Origin: Pocillopora verrucosa
Lineage: Eukaryota; Cnidaria; Anthozoa; Scleractinia; Pocilloporidae
Direction of reading: 5' to 3'
NCBI RefSeq assembly: GCF_036669915.1
Contig: NC_089312.1
Coordinates: 28,228,172 to 28,292,171 of the forward strand
Length of the DNA stretch: 64,000 bases
This document shows positions 12,801 through 25,545 of the stretch, piece after piece. A program made the position numbers and the translations under genes. The notes below the pieces were generated by a model. The model saw only the letters and a list, made by a program, of their open reading frames with translations. It was not told the origin of the DNA and did not search any database. The first letter of the stretch is position 1. Every line of letters begins with the position of its first letter.

Positions 12801-15657
12801 ATATGCTATAGCGGCTTTCCATTTCTGCAGGACGAACTCCTGATGGCTTCATTATCTAGAACACGGAATAAACCAAAAAAAAACATAGCAAATAGACGAT
12901 AGACACGGAAAGAAATTACCCCGCAATGCATTCTAGCTGAGCGTTGCTCTTTCATCAGTATTTGCAAAATTATCAAGCGTTTTTAATGATAAGGCCAAAA
13001 AAAGTATTGGCATGTTGGAACATAAAGTGGGAAAAGTCATGAAAGAAACTGCTTTTTCGAAAAAAAAAACGTGACTCAATTGGTGACCACTTTAGCAATA
13101 TAATTATATTAACCGCTTGTGATTAAATTCACAGCTTCATGTCCATCGCCGAAATCGGAGCATCACTACGATTTGGAATGTAAGTAAGATAAAACTGCTT
13201 ATCGCATTTTTTCAAAAGTATTCGTCAGTCAGTTTAATAGGAAAGGTCTAATGCTGAGGCCATACGATAAAATATTGGCAAAACCAGTTTTCTTTGGGCT
13301 GTTTTTAAAGCGTATTCTCGTGTGGAATGCTTGCCTTGCCAATTTCCTTTCCAAACCGAGGAAAAAAGTAACTTTCAAGCGACAACATAAAGCGTGCATC
13401 AAATTCTCTTGGGGAATCTTATTGTCGTCTTAGAAGGTGAGTTTTACTTCATGTTGTGCATCATATTTGCAGGCAAGGTGTATAACTTAACAGTACTGAT
13501 GACGAACACTTCCTTTGATGATTTCTTATGGTTTGCACATTCGCCCCAATTCATTGAGCTTAGAAGAGAGTTTGAACTTGGAGTAAGTATAAAGCTGATT
13601 CTGCCAGTTTTAAAAACCTTTGTTTGTTATCAGCTTTTGTAAACAGAAAGAAAACTCGAACAGGACCCTCCGCAACATACCATCCGAAGTTAAAAAAGAA
13701 TGTGTTACAACGCAACTCAATTTAGGAGTGAAACTGAAATCGTTTCAAATTGCTAATGTCTATGCGTCTAAAGGAATAGCACAATATCAACAAAACAAAT
13801 TTACCTATGTTCTTTCAATATCGCCATTTTTTCTTTTGATTGAAGCTTGCAATTTTAATTTCGGCCGAAATAACACTTTGGTTATAAAACTCGTTGTGCA
13901 AATACGCATCATAAAAATAGAAAGCTAACTTTACTACTGATACGAAACCCACTGGTGAAACGAATCATAAAATTTTACGCCCTGATCATCGCGACCAACA
14001 AAAGGGATCTTAAAACTTTATTACATGTAGACTTAATAGTTAGCACGCTGCTAGACTTTTCTGTATCGATAAGTACGGGTGGGCGTCCAACCCGGGTCAT
14101 TTTCCTGTGATCTTTGGCAAGACTCCACCCTTTCGATGCCTAACACTAACCAAGGGTAAAAACGAGTATCAGTAGGAAAGCTCTACGAATATCTGGGGCT
14201 TTTATCTTTATCGTTGGACTGGCAGGCATTCTGAGTCAGAGGTGTAGCTACACCCATGTTCGCTTCATGCTATTGTAGCTCGAATAACCCCTGGGAAAAC
14301 GACCAATCAGGCTGGTGAGACCAAGCCAGTATGCCACACTTTTTAAGTATGACGCTGCGAAAGGTAATGTCGAAGACCAGGAGCCTTTTAAGGTTTCTAA
14401 AATAATAAGTATTCAAAATATAAACTAATTCTCTAAAAATTACATTTCCAATGCAGGTTTTGCAAGCGTACGATGGATATGATCCTTTTCTCGGCGTTAC
14501 GACTTTGAGATTCAGGTAGCTCACTCATAGTAAATAGAGAAGAGGCCAGGATCATTGAGAGAGAGAAAAAATTCGATGGATCAAATTCTAAAAACTTGAG
14601 ATGTTTAAAAACACACGACTTGACGATGCAAAAATTCCATCACTATTAACAAAATATGTTTCAGTTTAAATCAGTTCATATGCTAATATTGTTTTGAGAT
14701 TAAGGTGTTACTTTTTTATCTTTAAACAGCGAAGCTCCGGGAGACAGCAACATTGTGGTGCACTTTGCTATCGAGTTTAAAGACAAGGGAGTCCACCTTC
14801 ATAACTTAACTGCGGCATTAGCATGTCAAACTTTGGGCAAGCACACTTTTCTCCCATCATTGGGTCAAGTTGGTGAGTTTGCAGAGCAAGAATGTTCTGG
14901 GTGACTTGTAATTTGTTTGAACAAACCTTTTTCATAGTTCCAGAAAGTTATAAGCCTCTATTCTGAAGTCATCTTTCCAAGTATTCTTACAGCAGGAGGT
15001 TTCTGATGCTAAGATCAGACCGTATTAAACTCGTCCACGCTTCCCAGCCCTTTATCCCCAGAAATTATTTTAATATTCTCCCTGATATTTTCTTCACACT
15101 CCCATGGTACTGAAAAGAAGATTATTTGTAAAGCTTATTAAGTTAGCGATCATTTCCTTTATCTCATGATCTGGACGTTAAGGGGTGACACTGCAAAGAA
15201 AAATCATATACTTGTAGCCCCCTGAGTTTAAAGTGTTTATTCATTTCCTTTTTAAAATAGTAATTAATTGAACAGTTGTGGTAAAATCCATTTCAAATTT
15301 ATCAAATACACTTATCGCTATCTTGGTTGTTTGTTAGCATGTTACAAGGCACCTCCCCCTCCAGTCTGCCCACTTCCATGTTTCTCTGCCTGTGCTCCAC
15401 ACTGTTACTCCAGCTGCTGCCAGCAGTACCACCCTTACTACTATGCTCCAACGCCGTCTCCTCCACATGATATTAATCCAGCTCCATGCCCAGAAGGCTG
15501 CCCCATTACATGTGCACCTTTCGGATGCACTACTCACTGCTGCAGCAATGGTCATAGTCTGCCGCATTATGTTTACGGGAAGCGTTACGAAGCTCCAAAG
15601 CCAGAGAAGCAATCGAAAATTGGCCACATCTTCCGTAAACATCATGGGAAGAATTAA
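9833..15657 (+). CDS. Gene B: secreted WSC-like/SEA/two-CRD protein
   Basis: The exons are 9833-10004 (start uncertain), 10803-10982, 11362-11511, 11647-11679, 13135-13179, 13473-13582, 14457-14515, 14730-14872 and 15338-15657, giving 403 codons plus stop if the ATG at 9833 is used. The hydrophobic segment (YICFIWIVVLIHKQVSA) aligns with the signal peptides of genes C and D, but the position of their ATG is not an ATG here. The WSC-like module keeps GCH, CKC, GYCWSG and YCVGEE. Two short linker exons follow. The SEA domain spans three exons. The last exon has CRD1 CPLPCFSACAPHCYSSCC and CRD2 CPEGCPITCAPFGCTTHCC, the second with a four-residue spacer, then a basic tail after GKR. A possible poly(A) signal lies at 15855-15860. 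The 3' half is closely paralogous to gene C. Confidence 0.78.
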
Positions 15658-17529
15658 AAGAAAAAAATCAGGAGCAAAAAGAATCAAAGAAACAAATTCC
15701 AGCGAGAAGAATTTTTGATTTTTTCCTGATTTCATATCATGTAAGGTCTACCAGGCAAGAACTACATTTCCCGAACTTGGGTTCAGATATTCATCTGAAG
15801 CGTCAAAGTTATTCCTATCAGGCCTGAAGCCATTGATTCTAATCATTATGTGATAATAAATAGCCAAATTTTGCCTGTCTTATCGAATGCAAAAATGTAA
15901 AAAAAATTTTGACAATTCCGAGATTCCGATTTACATTATATGGAAATTAAGTCAATGATGGCTATCTAAAGTATTTTAGATCAATAGCAAAGTATCTGAG
16001 ATCATTCTAATCAACATTTTCTGTTGGTATGAATTTGTTTACTTTTTATGGCTAGACCTACTACCTACACGGGTGTTCTAAAATGTTTACTAAACCTTCC
16101 CAATGAACTCAAGATCCATAACTCCGTTATATAAAATAAATTGGTTCAAGTACGATGTACTGTAAAGTAAATGATTTGAAGGTAGAATAAACAGTTGATC
16201 ACCCAATCTTGCGCGTGTTGTAAGTTTTGGAATTGATAAGAAGGGGAAGAGTGGGTCCGTTGATCGATCAACGGAAAACCGTCTTTTGCTTCCGGGCGTG
16301 GAGAAATATTGAAAGGTAGCCCTAACAAATGAAAATTTACACGGAGCCACTCAAGTTTCACCAGAATAGTTAATAGAGTACAGAGGACCGAATCCGCCGA
16401 AAATACCTTCGACAAGGAAGGTCATTATATACAATTGCTTTATATCCCTTTTGAGAAAGTGAAGGAGTAATTTGAGGTATCTCATTTTCATTTAAACAAA
16501 TACTTTTATCCCCAAACAATAAGTCGCTGTACAAGTATATTGCTTGAACGATAAAACGCAGTGATGCATCCTTTACTCCACTGATAAATCTTCATCAGCG
16601 ATACTTCGCTTTAGCGATTCATCGCGATAATGTAACGCGTTGAAGCGATTTTGTCGCTTGAACGATAAATCGCTGGAATGATATATGAAAGGTTCGACTT
16701 ATTGTTTTCGTGTGTTGATGAAACGCGCGATACATAGCCAATATTTCGGCGATATCTCGGAAGAACAAAACGCAATATTCGACTCTGATCGTTTGTATTA
16801 CTTTGGCACAGTACTGCATATATTACTTGATGTCACCTATAGTTAATTTTCAAGTACAGAAAGTCAAGGAAGGATTTTTACCAAAACTCTGGGGATGGGG
16901 GACAAAGTTTTTAGCGGAATGACTAATTTCTACCTCTTTCTCTTTGAACGTCTACTGCAGTTTCATTCAATGAAAGACAATTTCTGGTGAGGAGATGTGG
17001 GGCTTCAATGTCACTCCGAGATTCGCAGCTCGCGCCAGACTACAATCGAACGAGAAGCTTTATGGAAATGAGCATTTGTTTTTGGAGGGCGTGATTTTAA
17101 AATCTCTTTGATATATTTTTTTTAGGAACAAACCAATTATAAACATTTAAATTGTTTTTCACGGTGTTTCTTTATGATTTTTTAATAAGTCTTAATGCTA
17201 TGACGGTATTGTAAAGTAAATAACACTTAGGCTTGGCAAATTGGAAAAATAAAGCATGCTTCGTCTATCAAACGATAAACTTAATGAAAATAAAAAACTT
17301 CTGTACATTGGCTATTCAATAATTATAGATATTTAGTAATAAAAGCATTGCAGTTTTATAGCGGGATCAATCTCAATTCTGACGGGTCTTGATTTTTTCT
17401 TCCAGAAGAGATATCCAGACGTTAATTACCATAATTGACCGGTAATAGTTCTTGTATTTCACACCTCCTGTGCACCAAATAAATTAAGATACCAAATTTT
17501 TAAAAGCCCATAACAGGTAGGGTGTTAAC
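15658..17529. other. Spacer upstream of gene C, duplicated upstream of gene D
   Basis: The 3' flank of gene B (to about 15900) resembles the 3' flank of gene C. From about 15955 the sequence resembles 30810 onward, upstream of gene D. Near 16575-16740 there is a dense group of GCGAT/ATCGC words, some palindromic, with a related copy at about 31480-31660. Open frames here are not conserved between the copies, so I do not call any gene. Confidence 0.55.
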
Positions 17530-17593
17530 TTACAGCAATCAAGTCGGTCATTTAGGGGATTGGAAAATCTTCGAAAGAGCAATAGGAACATTG
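17530..17593 (+). other. Candidate 5' leader exon of gene C
   Basis: The paralogous spacers of genes C and D both keep a GTAAGTAAC donor after an ACATTG/GCATTG end (donor at 17594 here, 33004 in the other copy). An acceptor lies just upstream of each start codon (CTTAG before GCAAATACGAGG-ATG in C). This suggests a non-coding first exon spliced to the exon that holds the ATG. The 5' limit is a guess. Confidence 0.35.
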
Positions 17594-18314
17594 GTAAGTA
17601 ACAAGATTAAAAACTTATGAACAAGAAAACCATTTAAATTCCCGAAAACTTTAAATAATAATTCGCAAAGCTAGCTAGCCTAAGCTTTAACTGACTATTT
17701 TAAATTCAGACTCCGAACCGTGTTGTAGCCCGTAGCGGATCGACCAACGGAAAGAATGGCGATAGTTTCTCAACATTGTTGCTACAACGTTATTTTTACA
17801 GTGATGTTCATGATTCCTTTGCGAGAATTCAGAAATTTCGTGGTAACTACGTGCTTGATATTTGAATGAAGGGGCAAATATCCTCACTGAAACCGGTCGT
17901 TGAAGGTCAAAAATGTAAATCGAATTTGGTTTCGTGTACAATGCACTTAATCGATTAGATACTTTCGATAATTCAAGCTAGCACACGTGCATCTAAATTA
18001 TGAACTTTCACAGCTCTAACTGCCATTACATGATGATGATGTTATTGGTTACTCCATCAAAAGGCTGTTGCATTTTTTGACGAAAATGCTGTCCACTGTT
18101 ATTCAACGACTTTTACGACCACTACCTTTTGCTGGTCATTCGAGAATAAGGGAACTCTGTCTTCCTTTTCCTTTTTTAGAGCATTACATTTAATTTTCTT
18201 TTGTATCGAATAAAGCAAAACTTGAAGACCCAAGCTACGTATAGGCGTGTGTCTGTCACTAAGGGGAAATAAAAAATGCCCTCTTCATATTTCATTCCTT
18301 AGGCAAATACGAGG

Positions 18315-21300
18315 ATGAGCCTCAAACAGTTCCTTTATTCCATATGGATAGTCTTACTGATGCAGAGAAAGGTCTTCGGCGCTGCAGGTAACTGTAAGTA
18401 ATAAATACTTGCGCAAGCCTAAACTAATGATGCTACTGGAAGCTACTTGCTTTTTTCCCCGGAAGATTTGGCCTAAGAAGATGTTACGAATCTTAATGAT
18501 TAACTTAACAGATTGTGCGTATTTATTTCAGATTGTCCGGAATTTACCCGACTAGGTTGCTTTAAAGACTCGATGAATCCTCGCCCCCTACCGACAATTC
18601 TTATGACGGACCGCGACCCTGGCGTGAGGGTGTACAGCGGTGTTAAAATTGACTGGAAAGGGTGGAACGACTACATGACTGACCTAGCCTGCAGATGTGC
18701 TAAAAAGACAAAGGAGTCTGGATTTAAGGTCTTTGGACTACAATTTTTTGGTAAATGCGCGCTGTTGCAATCAAACTCTATGTACTTTTAGTCTGTAGTA
18801 AAACAGTGGACAGCGTCGAAGGCGGGCTTTGATTGGCTATTCACACTATTGATATCCTTTGCTATTCACCTCCGAGCAGCTTACAATTTGCACGCGGAAT
18901 AATATAAGGAATAAATAAATTAAAGGAATAAATAAGTTAAATAATCTTTTCTTGCTCAATTATCTTACTTAAAATAGCTAGCGGTGAGTTTTTACCTCGC
19001 CGCTCCGCATTTCGGTAAATGGCCCTTATCGGAGTTGAGCACGCCACCCAAACAATCCAGCGGTATTCTTGTGAGTAAACATCAAAGCGAGGCTATCGGG
19101 TCAACATCGATCAGATTTGTGTGAGAAAGTGAGGAAAACTTATGGAGTGTTCCACAAATCTTCCACAAGCGGCCTTTTTTTCCGCTGAGGAGAAAGAGCA
19201 GTTGATAATTGGTAATTGCCCACGGCATATTACTAAAGAAAGACTCTAAGAATGGTTGTCATTCCGCAAAGGGACGGCTAAAGATGGTAGTGCACGGTCT
19301 GAAGCAACGAAGGCTGAGTTATCTCAAAGGTACACAGATTGCAATATTTTTTGTCCCTTATAATTATTGCCATTGCTTGAAGGGAATATCGAAGCATAAG
19401 TTCTATATCGATTTGTTTTACTTGCTGCAGGGTCATCAGTTATATAAAAAATGGTTGGGAGAATAATTTTACGTAGAAGTGGCAACGCTTGGCGGCAAGT
19501 AAACCACTGGAGCAAACGGCAACCGTCAATTGTGATTTCCCTGGATCTGCACAATGGGTTTTGCTGGTTGACGCGAAGGACGATGTCCCTTCATTTAATA
19601 TTCAGAATATCGTGTCTTACTTTATTGAAAGAAAAGCTAAAGACAATGAATCCAACAAAGATTTCAAGAATGTCAGCAGCAAAGCTTTCGGTTTGTTTCG
19701 ACATGGTCATATCCAAAAACTGGAAATCGCACGGGACGGTGTTTTCAATGTTTATCGGTTCGGGGGCTGAACGCTGCTGCGATTTCTCTATTTTTGTTTT
19801 CTTTGTGTTCAACGTTGCTCGATCAGCGGGCTCTTTCCTCTTTGGTTTTTCAACAGTAAATATAAACTTTGTCGGTACGGAATCTGGCTTCAAGCGAATT
19901 CTTTGTCCTCCCATTGGTTTTATGAAGCAATTAGCTTCAAAATGCTGACTACAGACATAAGAGTTTTTGTTTACCGGAGTGTTCTCTCGACGCAGTTTCA
20001 CGAGCCATTGTGCCAGCAAATTCTTGTTTGACAGCGGCAGCGAATGCCATGATAAGTCCTTGCATTCCGCTTTGGAACTTCGGTTTTGACACCCAAAAGC
20101 TATGCAATGTTTCACCATGGATAAAGAAACTAAAAACTCGAGAAAATATTATGTAAATACCAAACTACTACTAATTTCCCTCTCTGCTTCCTTGTACTTT
20201 AGAGCGAGCTAGACCCGATAGCCTCGTTTTGGCGTAAGCTCATCCGGAGACCGCTGATTTCGCGTGCTCAACTCCGATAAGAGCTATTCCACCTCCTGTT
20301 CGGTGAAAAATTGTTCGTTATTATATGATAATTTTCTCAATGTTGAACTAAAAAAATCGGGTGGAGGGGAGTATTGACACTCCTTTCCCACTTTTGTTTT
20401 TGTTCTCTCAGGCCTTCGATAATTTTTTTTTTCAGTATGTTTGTTTGTTTTTTTTTTATAGTGGGGGGGGGGGGGGGTGTTGGGTAGGAACTTTCGTAGT
20501 TTCAAGAGTAGTGACGCATTATAAAATTTGTGGGATCAAAACATTTGAATTTTTTTAACATTTTTACGAGCTGCACACAACACGGATCTCCGTGATCATG
20601 CAAAACACAGTTAGAAAACAGGTCTTAGAGAGTGGTTTAAAGGAATACACTTAAGCTGTCTGGAGAAGCTCTGAAGGTTAGGGATATTTGACTTTGACGG
20701 GGAAATATAAACAATGCGAAAAACAAATGTGTGGAACCTATTCTGAACTTAGGTGAGTGTTGGTCGGGTGTTAATGCTGAAAACACTTATAAACAAGACG
20801 GACCCAGTCAAGAATGCTTAACAAATGACTTCCTCAAATGTGGACCAAAAGACAAGTACTGTGTCGGAAAACAAGACACTAACTTTGTGTACGCATTAAA
20901 CGGTGAGTGTTCTTAGCCTTGCATTAATACTGTGTCTGTTTTGGAGCATATAAATATGAACAATCTCGATGTAAGAAGTAGCAAGAAAGTACTGGTTCAA
21001 GTTGTGCCACTGGAAAAAGCGGGCAATTTTCCGCAAGTATCTTATTGATTTTGTCAGCCAAATTAAAGCTATTTCTGCGAGACCTGAAAGATGTGCACAA
21101 GTCCTCCAATCCCCAGCTCAATAAATATCACGAGGAAAACAAAAATTTCAAAAGTTGAAAATCAAGAGGAACGTTCGATTGTTTTCCGTTTTTGTCTTGG
21201 CTTAATTTTGTTTTATTTACCCGGTCTTACACACATTTGATAACCAAATTAAACGAAAAAGGTAAAGAGCTAACTATGTTCAAAACTGCAGCTTCAAGTC

Positions 21301-24300
21301 CAACGTCACAGCCGACTGACCAGCCAAAGACAAAACCGACGACCATTCCGAAGACCAAGCCGACGACGAGGCCGGAAACTGTGCTGAGTAAGAAACATTT
21401 GTACACGGATAGAGACCTTCCTTACATTTTCGAGATAGAACTTCCCTATCACATTTTGCCTAATAAGTCTTTCCATAATACTTATAAAAGAAACAACATG
21501 TCGCAAAGGAGGTTATTGCTCATCATGGTGGTAAGTTACAATTAACTATTTAATCATTTGTGCCAGGATGTAGTCACTTGAAATGTAGATCGCGACGTTT
21601 CGACTGCTTACTTCTAGTCTTCATCAGGCACGAGAGGGATATACGCTTAGCTTGTACCCAGACCTCCGCCGTTTCTTAGCACGCCAACAAGACTGGCCAC
21701 CACCCGCTTTGGAACGAACTAAAGGTTATTGATCGAGAATCTTACTGGTATACGCCAGAAGAAACAAGGAAGTTATCCACATAAGACTTCACCCTGTTAA
21801 CATCAACAGGGATAACGGAATCGAAATTCCTGAAGCATGGATACCAACGATCAAGAAACACAAAGGGAGACCAGTACGACAGCAAACCGCCGAAGGAACC
21901 TCTCGGAAAACCAGAACTCACCGGAACAATGGAGATCGAAATCCTGATTGTCACTGCCTTACAACATTGAAAATCGAGAGTTCAATTGTTTTCCATTTTT
22001 GTTTTTGTTTAGTTTTGTTACGTTTAACTAACTTTTACACACATTTGATAACCAAATTAGAGTAGAAGGTAAAGAGCTAACATTGTTCAAAACTGCAGCT
22101 TCAAGTCCAACGTCACAGCCAACTGGCCAGCCAAGGAAAAAACCGACGATCATTCCGAAGATCAAGCCGACGACGGGGCCGGAAAGTGTGCAGTGTAAGA
22201 AACATCTGTATTTGGATAGAGATCTTCCTTGTATTTTGAGATAAAAGTTCTCTATCTCATTTCAGAGAGAAGCTCTCTGTGTAACTTTCCTCCGAATAAC
22301 TGCGACAGGGCTTTTGCGAACACTCTGCTCGTTTTCTTGCCAAATCCTACTGCTACCTTTCGCTCATTCCTTGCTTTTAAAAACTGACTTAGTAAGCCAT
22401 ATGAATTGGCGGCTTTCCATTCCTGCAGGCAGAACTCTTGATGGCTTCATTATCGCTAAGGCGGAATGAAACGACAAAAATACGTTACAAATAGACGTTA
22501 GCCACTAAAAGAAACTAGATGAGGGTAAAAAAGCCGGTTTTTAATTTAATCGATTGATATCACACACGTGGTAAATTTTCCTTTTCTGCAATACATGAAA
22601 TCCTGAGAATGGCTACTACCCTCGCAATGCATCCTGGTTGAGCGTGGCTCTTTAATTAGTACTTGAAAACTCTCGGGCGTTTTCAATGGGAAAGCCAAAG
22701 TAATATTGGAATGTTAACATAATATAGGAATAGTTACGAAATAAACAGCTTTTTCAAAGGAAACAACAACAACTCAGCTGTGACCACTTTGTGCAATATA
22801 ATTATACTAACAGCTTGTGATTAAATTCACAGCTTTATTTCCATCGCCGAAATCGGAACATCACGACGATTTGGCATGTAAGTAAGATAAACCTACGAAT
22901 CAGATTCTTCAAAAGTTTTCGTTAGTTGTGTTTGATAGGAAAGGTCTAATGCTGAGCCCTTGGGTTGTTTTTAAAGCTTATTCTCATGTGGAGTGCTTGC
23001 GTTGCCTATTTCCTTTCCTTGCTGAGGAAAAAAGGCGTGCATCAAATTATATTGGGAAATCTTATTGTAGTCTTAGAAAGTGAGTTTGATTTCATGATGC
23101 GTATCATATTTGCAGGCAAGGTGTATAACTTAACAGTACTACTGTCGAACAATTCCTTTGATGATCATTTAAGGTTTGCACATTCGCCACAGTTCATTGA
23201 GCTCAGAAGAGAGTTTGAACTTGGAGTAAGTATGTAGCTGATTCTGCCAGTTCTTAAAACCTTTGGTTGTTATCAGCTTTTCTTTGGCAGCTAATAAACT
23301 TGAACAGAACTCTCCATAACATACCATCCGAAGTTCAAAAAATGTATCATAACGCAGCTCAATAAGTGGTGAAACTGAAATCAAAATTGCCAATGTATTT
23401 TTTTGCGGCCAGGGGAATAGCATAATATCAGCAAAACAAAGTATCTCTATTCCTTTTAATATCACCCTATTTTCTTTTGATTGAAGCTTGCAATTTCAAT
23501 TTTGGCCAAAAAAGACTGGTTATAAAACTCATTATGAAAATACGAATTGTGAAATAGAAAGCTAACTTTACTACTGTTACGAAATCCATTAGGAAAACGA
23601 AATGTAAAAATTTTACGCCCTGATCATAACCCTTGGAAGGGTGACCAAAGAAAGGGATCTTGAAACCCTGTTAAATGTTTGCATTACTTATTTAATAACT
23701 GCGTGGGAAATCCTAGGCTGAATAGTTAGCACGCAGCTGAACTTTTCTGTATCGATGAGTATGGGCTCACCTCCAACCCGGTTCATTTTGTTGTGATCTT
23801 TGGCATGACACTCTACTCTTTCAGTGCCTAACACTAACCAAGGGTAAAAATGAGTACCAATAGGAAAGCTTTACGAATTTCTGGGGCTTTATCTTTATGG
23901 TTAGACTAGCCGGCATTCTGATTTGGAGAAGTAGCTACACCCATGTTCGCTTCATGCTATTGTAGCTCGGATAACCCTCGGGGAAACGACCAATCAGGCT
24001 GGTCAGACAAAGCCAGTATACTACACTTTTTAAGTATAACGCTGCAAAATGTAATGTCGAAGACCAGAGTGTCCTTTTGAGAGAACAGAAGGACCCTTTT
24101 TAATTTCCTCATGTAATGAGTATTCAAAATATAAACTAATTCTCTGGTGCTTACATTTCCAATTAGGTTTTGCAAGCGTACGATGGATATAATCCTTTTC
24201 TCGGCGTTACGACTTTGAGATTCAGGTAGCGTACTCATAGTAAATTAAAAAAAGGCTAGGATAGTTGAGAGCGAGAAAAAAGTCGATGGATCAAATTCTA

Positions 24301-25418
24301 AAAACTTGAATTATTTAAAAACACACGTCTTGACGATGCAAAAATTCCATCACTATTAACAAAATATGCGTCAGTTTATATCAGTTCATATGCTTATATA
24401 GTTTTGAGATTAAGGTGTTACTTTTTTTATCTTTAACAGCAAAGTCACACTGTGGTGCACTTTGTGATCGAGTTTAAAGACAAAGGAGTCCATCTTCATA
24501 ACTTAACTGCGGCATTAGCTCGTGAAAATTTGGGCAAGCTCACTCTTCTCCCATCACTTGGTCAAGTTGGTGAGTTTGCAGAGAAAAAATGTTCTGCGTG
24601 CCTTGTTATTTGTTTGAAAAAACCTTCTTCAGCGTTCCAGAAAGTTATTAGCCCCTATTCTAAAGTCATCTATCCAAGTATACTTACTATGGGAGGTTTC
24701 TTATTCCGAGATCAGAACGTATTAAACTTGTCGACGCTTTCCAGCCTTATATCCCCAAACATTATTGCGCATATTCTTTATAATGTTATCTTTACACTCC
24801 CATGATACTGAAAGGAAGATTTTTGTAACAATCAAAAGCTTATCAAATTAGTGATCATTTACTTTCTTCTCGTGATCTGGATGTTAGTTTCAAGGGGTGA
24901 CACTGCAGAGAAAAATATGTCAGTAGCCCCTTAAGCTTAAATTTTTTTTTTATTTTTTTTATAGTAGTAAATGATTGAACAATTGTTGTAAAATTCATTT
25001 CAAATTTATCAAATGTACTAATCGCTATCTTGGTTATTTGTTAGCATGTTACAAGGGACCCTTCCCTCCAGTCTGCCCACTTCCATGTTTCTCTGCCTGT
25101 GCTCCGCGCTGCTACTTCAGCTGCTGCCAGCAGTACCACCTTAACTACTATGCTATCCTACCGCCTCCACATAATATTCATCGAGCCCCATGCCCAGAGG
25201 GCTGCCCTATCACATGTGCACCTTTCGGATGCACTACTCACTGCTGTCATAGTCTGCCGCATTATGAATACGGGAAACGTCACCAAGCTCCAAAGCTAGG
25301 GAGCAATCGAAAATTGGCCACATCTTCCATAGACATCATAAGAAGAATTAAAAGAAAAAAGAAAAAACCAGGAGCAAAAAGAATCAAAGAAACAAATTCC
25401 AGCGAGAAGAATTTTTGA
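18315..25418 (+). CDS. Gene C: secreted WSC-like/SEA/two-CRD protein (mosaic paralogue)
   Basis: The exons are 18315-18387 (or to 18393), 18532-18750, 20753-20902, 21292-21387, 22099-22194, 22833-22877, 23116-23225, 24167-24225, 24445-24569 and 25045-25418, about 448 codons plus stop. The signal peptide starts MSLKQFLYSIWIVLLM. The WSC-like module is complete (GCF, LACRC, GECWSG, YCVGK, NFVY). The Thr/Pro linker exon is present twice (21292-21387 and 22099-22194). The SEA domain spans three exons; the third stays in frame only if the acceptor at 24443-24444 is used. CRD1 is CPLPCFSACAPRCYFSCC and CRD2 is CPEGCPITCAPFGCTTHCC, followed by a long Lys/Arg-rich tail. The 5' half matches gene D and the 3' half matches gene B. 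A possible poly(A) signal lies at 25755-25760. Confidence 0.78.
19022..20285. mobile_element. DNA element with inverted ends carrying a THAP gene
   Basis: The ends share CTTATCGGAGTTGAGCACGC (19025-19044) in inverted form (20263-20282). Weaker similarity continues inward for about 90 bp, including CGAGGCTATCGGGTC near 19089 and its complement near 20211. The insert lies between exons 2 and 3 of gene C and is missing from the matching intron of gene D, where the flanking sequences run together near 34560-34580. I could not define a target-site duplication. It may be related to P-like elements because of the THAP domain; that is inference. Confidence 0.65.
19591..20118 (-). CDS. THAP-domain protein inside the inverted-end element
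   Basis: This is a 175-codon open frame starting MVKHCIAFGC. It shows the C2CH zinc-binding pattern of THAP DNA-binding domains: Cys5, Cys10, Cys56 and His59 (YVCSQHF), with Pro28, Trp38 and an AVPTIF-like SVPTKF at 80-85. After about residue 90 the sequence is Lys-rich and then unrecognised. No transposase core is seen, and the end after about residue 150 may be read-through of a lost or spliced exon. It lies antisense inside an intron of gene C, within a transposon-like insert, so it is either a non-autonomous transposon product or a gene fragment captured by one. Confidence 0.7.
   Translation of the reverse strand: MVKHCIAFGCQNRSSKAECKDLSWHSLPLSNKNLLAQWLVKLRRENTPVNKNSYVCSQHFEANCFIKPMGGQRIRLKPDSVPTKFIFTVEKPKRKEPADRATLNTKKTKIEKSQQRSAPEPINIENTVPCDFQFLDMTMSKQTESFAADILEIFVGFIVFSFSFNKVRHDILNIK
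21555..21960 (+). mobile_element. Retroelement fragment in gene C intron
   Basis: The insert begins with a foldback-like GACGTTTCGACTGC...CTTCATCAGGC signature, common at the ends of some Penelope-like elements. It continues into a frame reading ...IRLHPVNINRDNGIEIPEAW, similar to a repeat protein C-terminus often seen in coral genomes. It separates two copies of the same linker exon of gene C. The class assignment is from memory of such repeats and is tentative. Confidence 0.45.
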
Positions 25419-25545
25419 TTTTTTGCTAATTTCATATGATAAAAGGTCTACCAGGCAAATACTATATTTCCTGAACTGAGGTTCAGATAATTATCTGGAG
25501 CCTCAAAGTTATTCTTATCAGGCCTGAAACCATCGATTTTAATCA

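Noticed and set aside
15334..15735. 133-codon minus-strand frame over the last exon of gene B
   Set aside because: It overlaps the CRD exon, has no recognisable domain, and the cysteine pattern on the plus strand explains the lack of stops.
17687..17941. Open frame repeated at 33164-33391 on the minus strand
   Set aside because: The similarity is explained by the duplicated spacer; the reading frame is interrupted differently in the two copies and no domain is seen.
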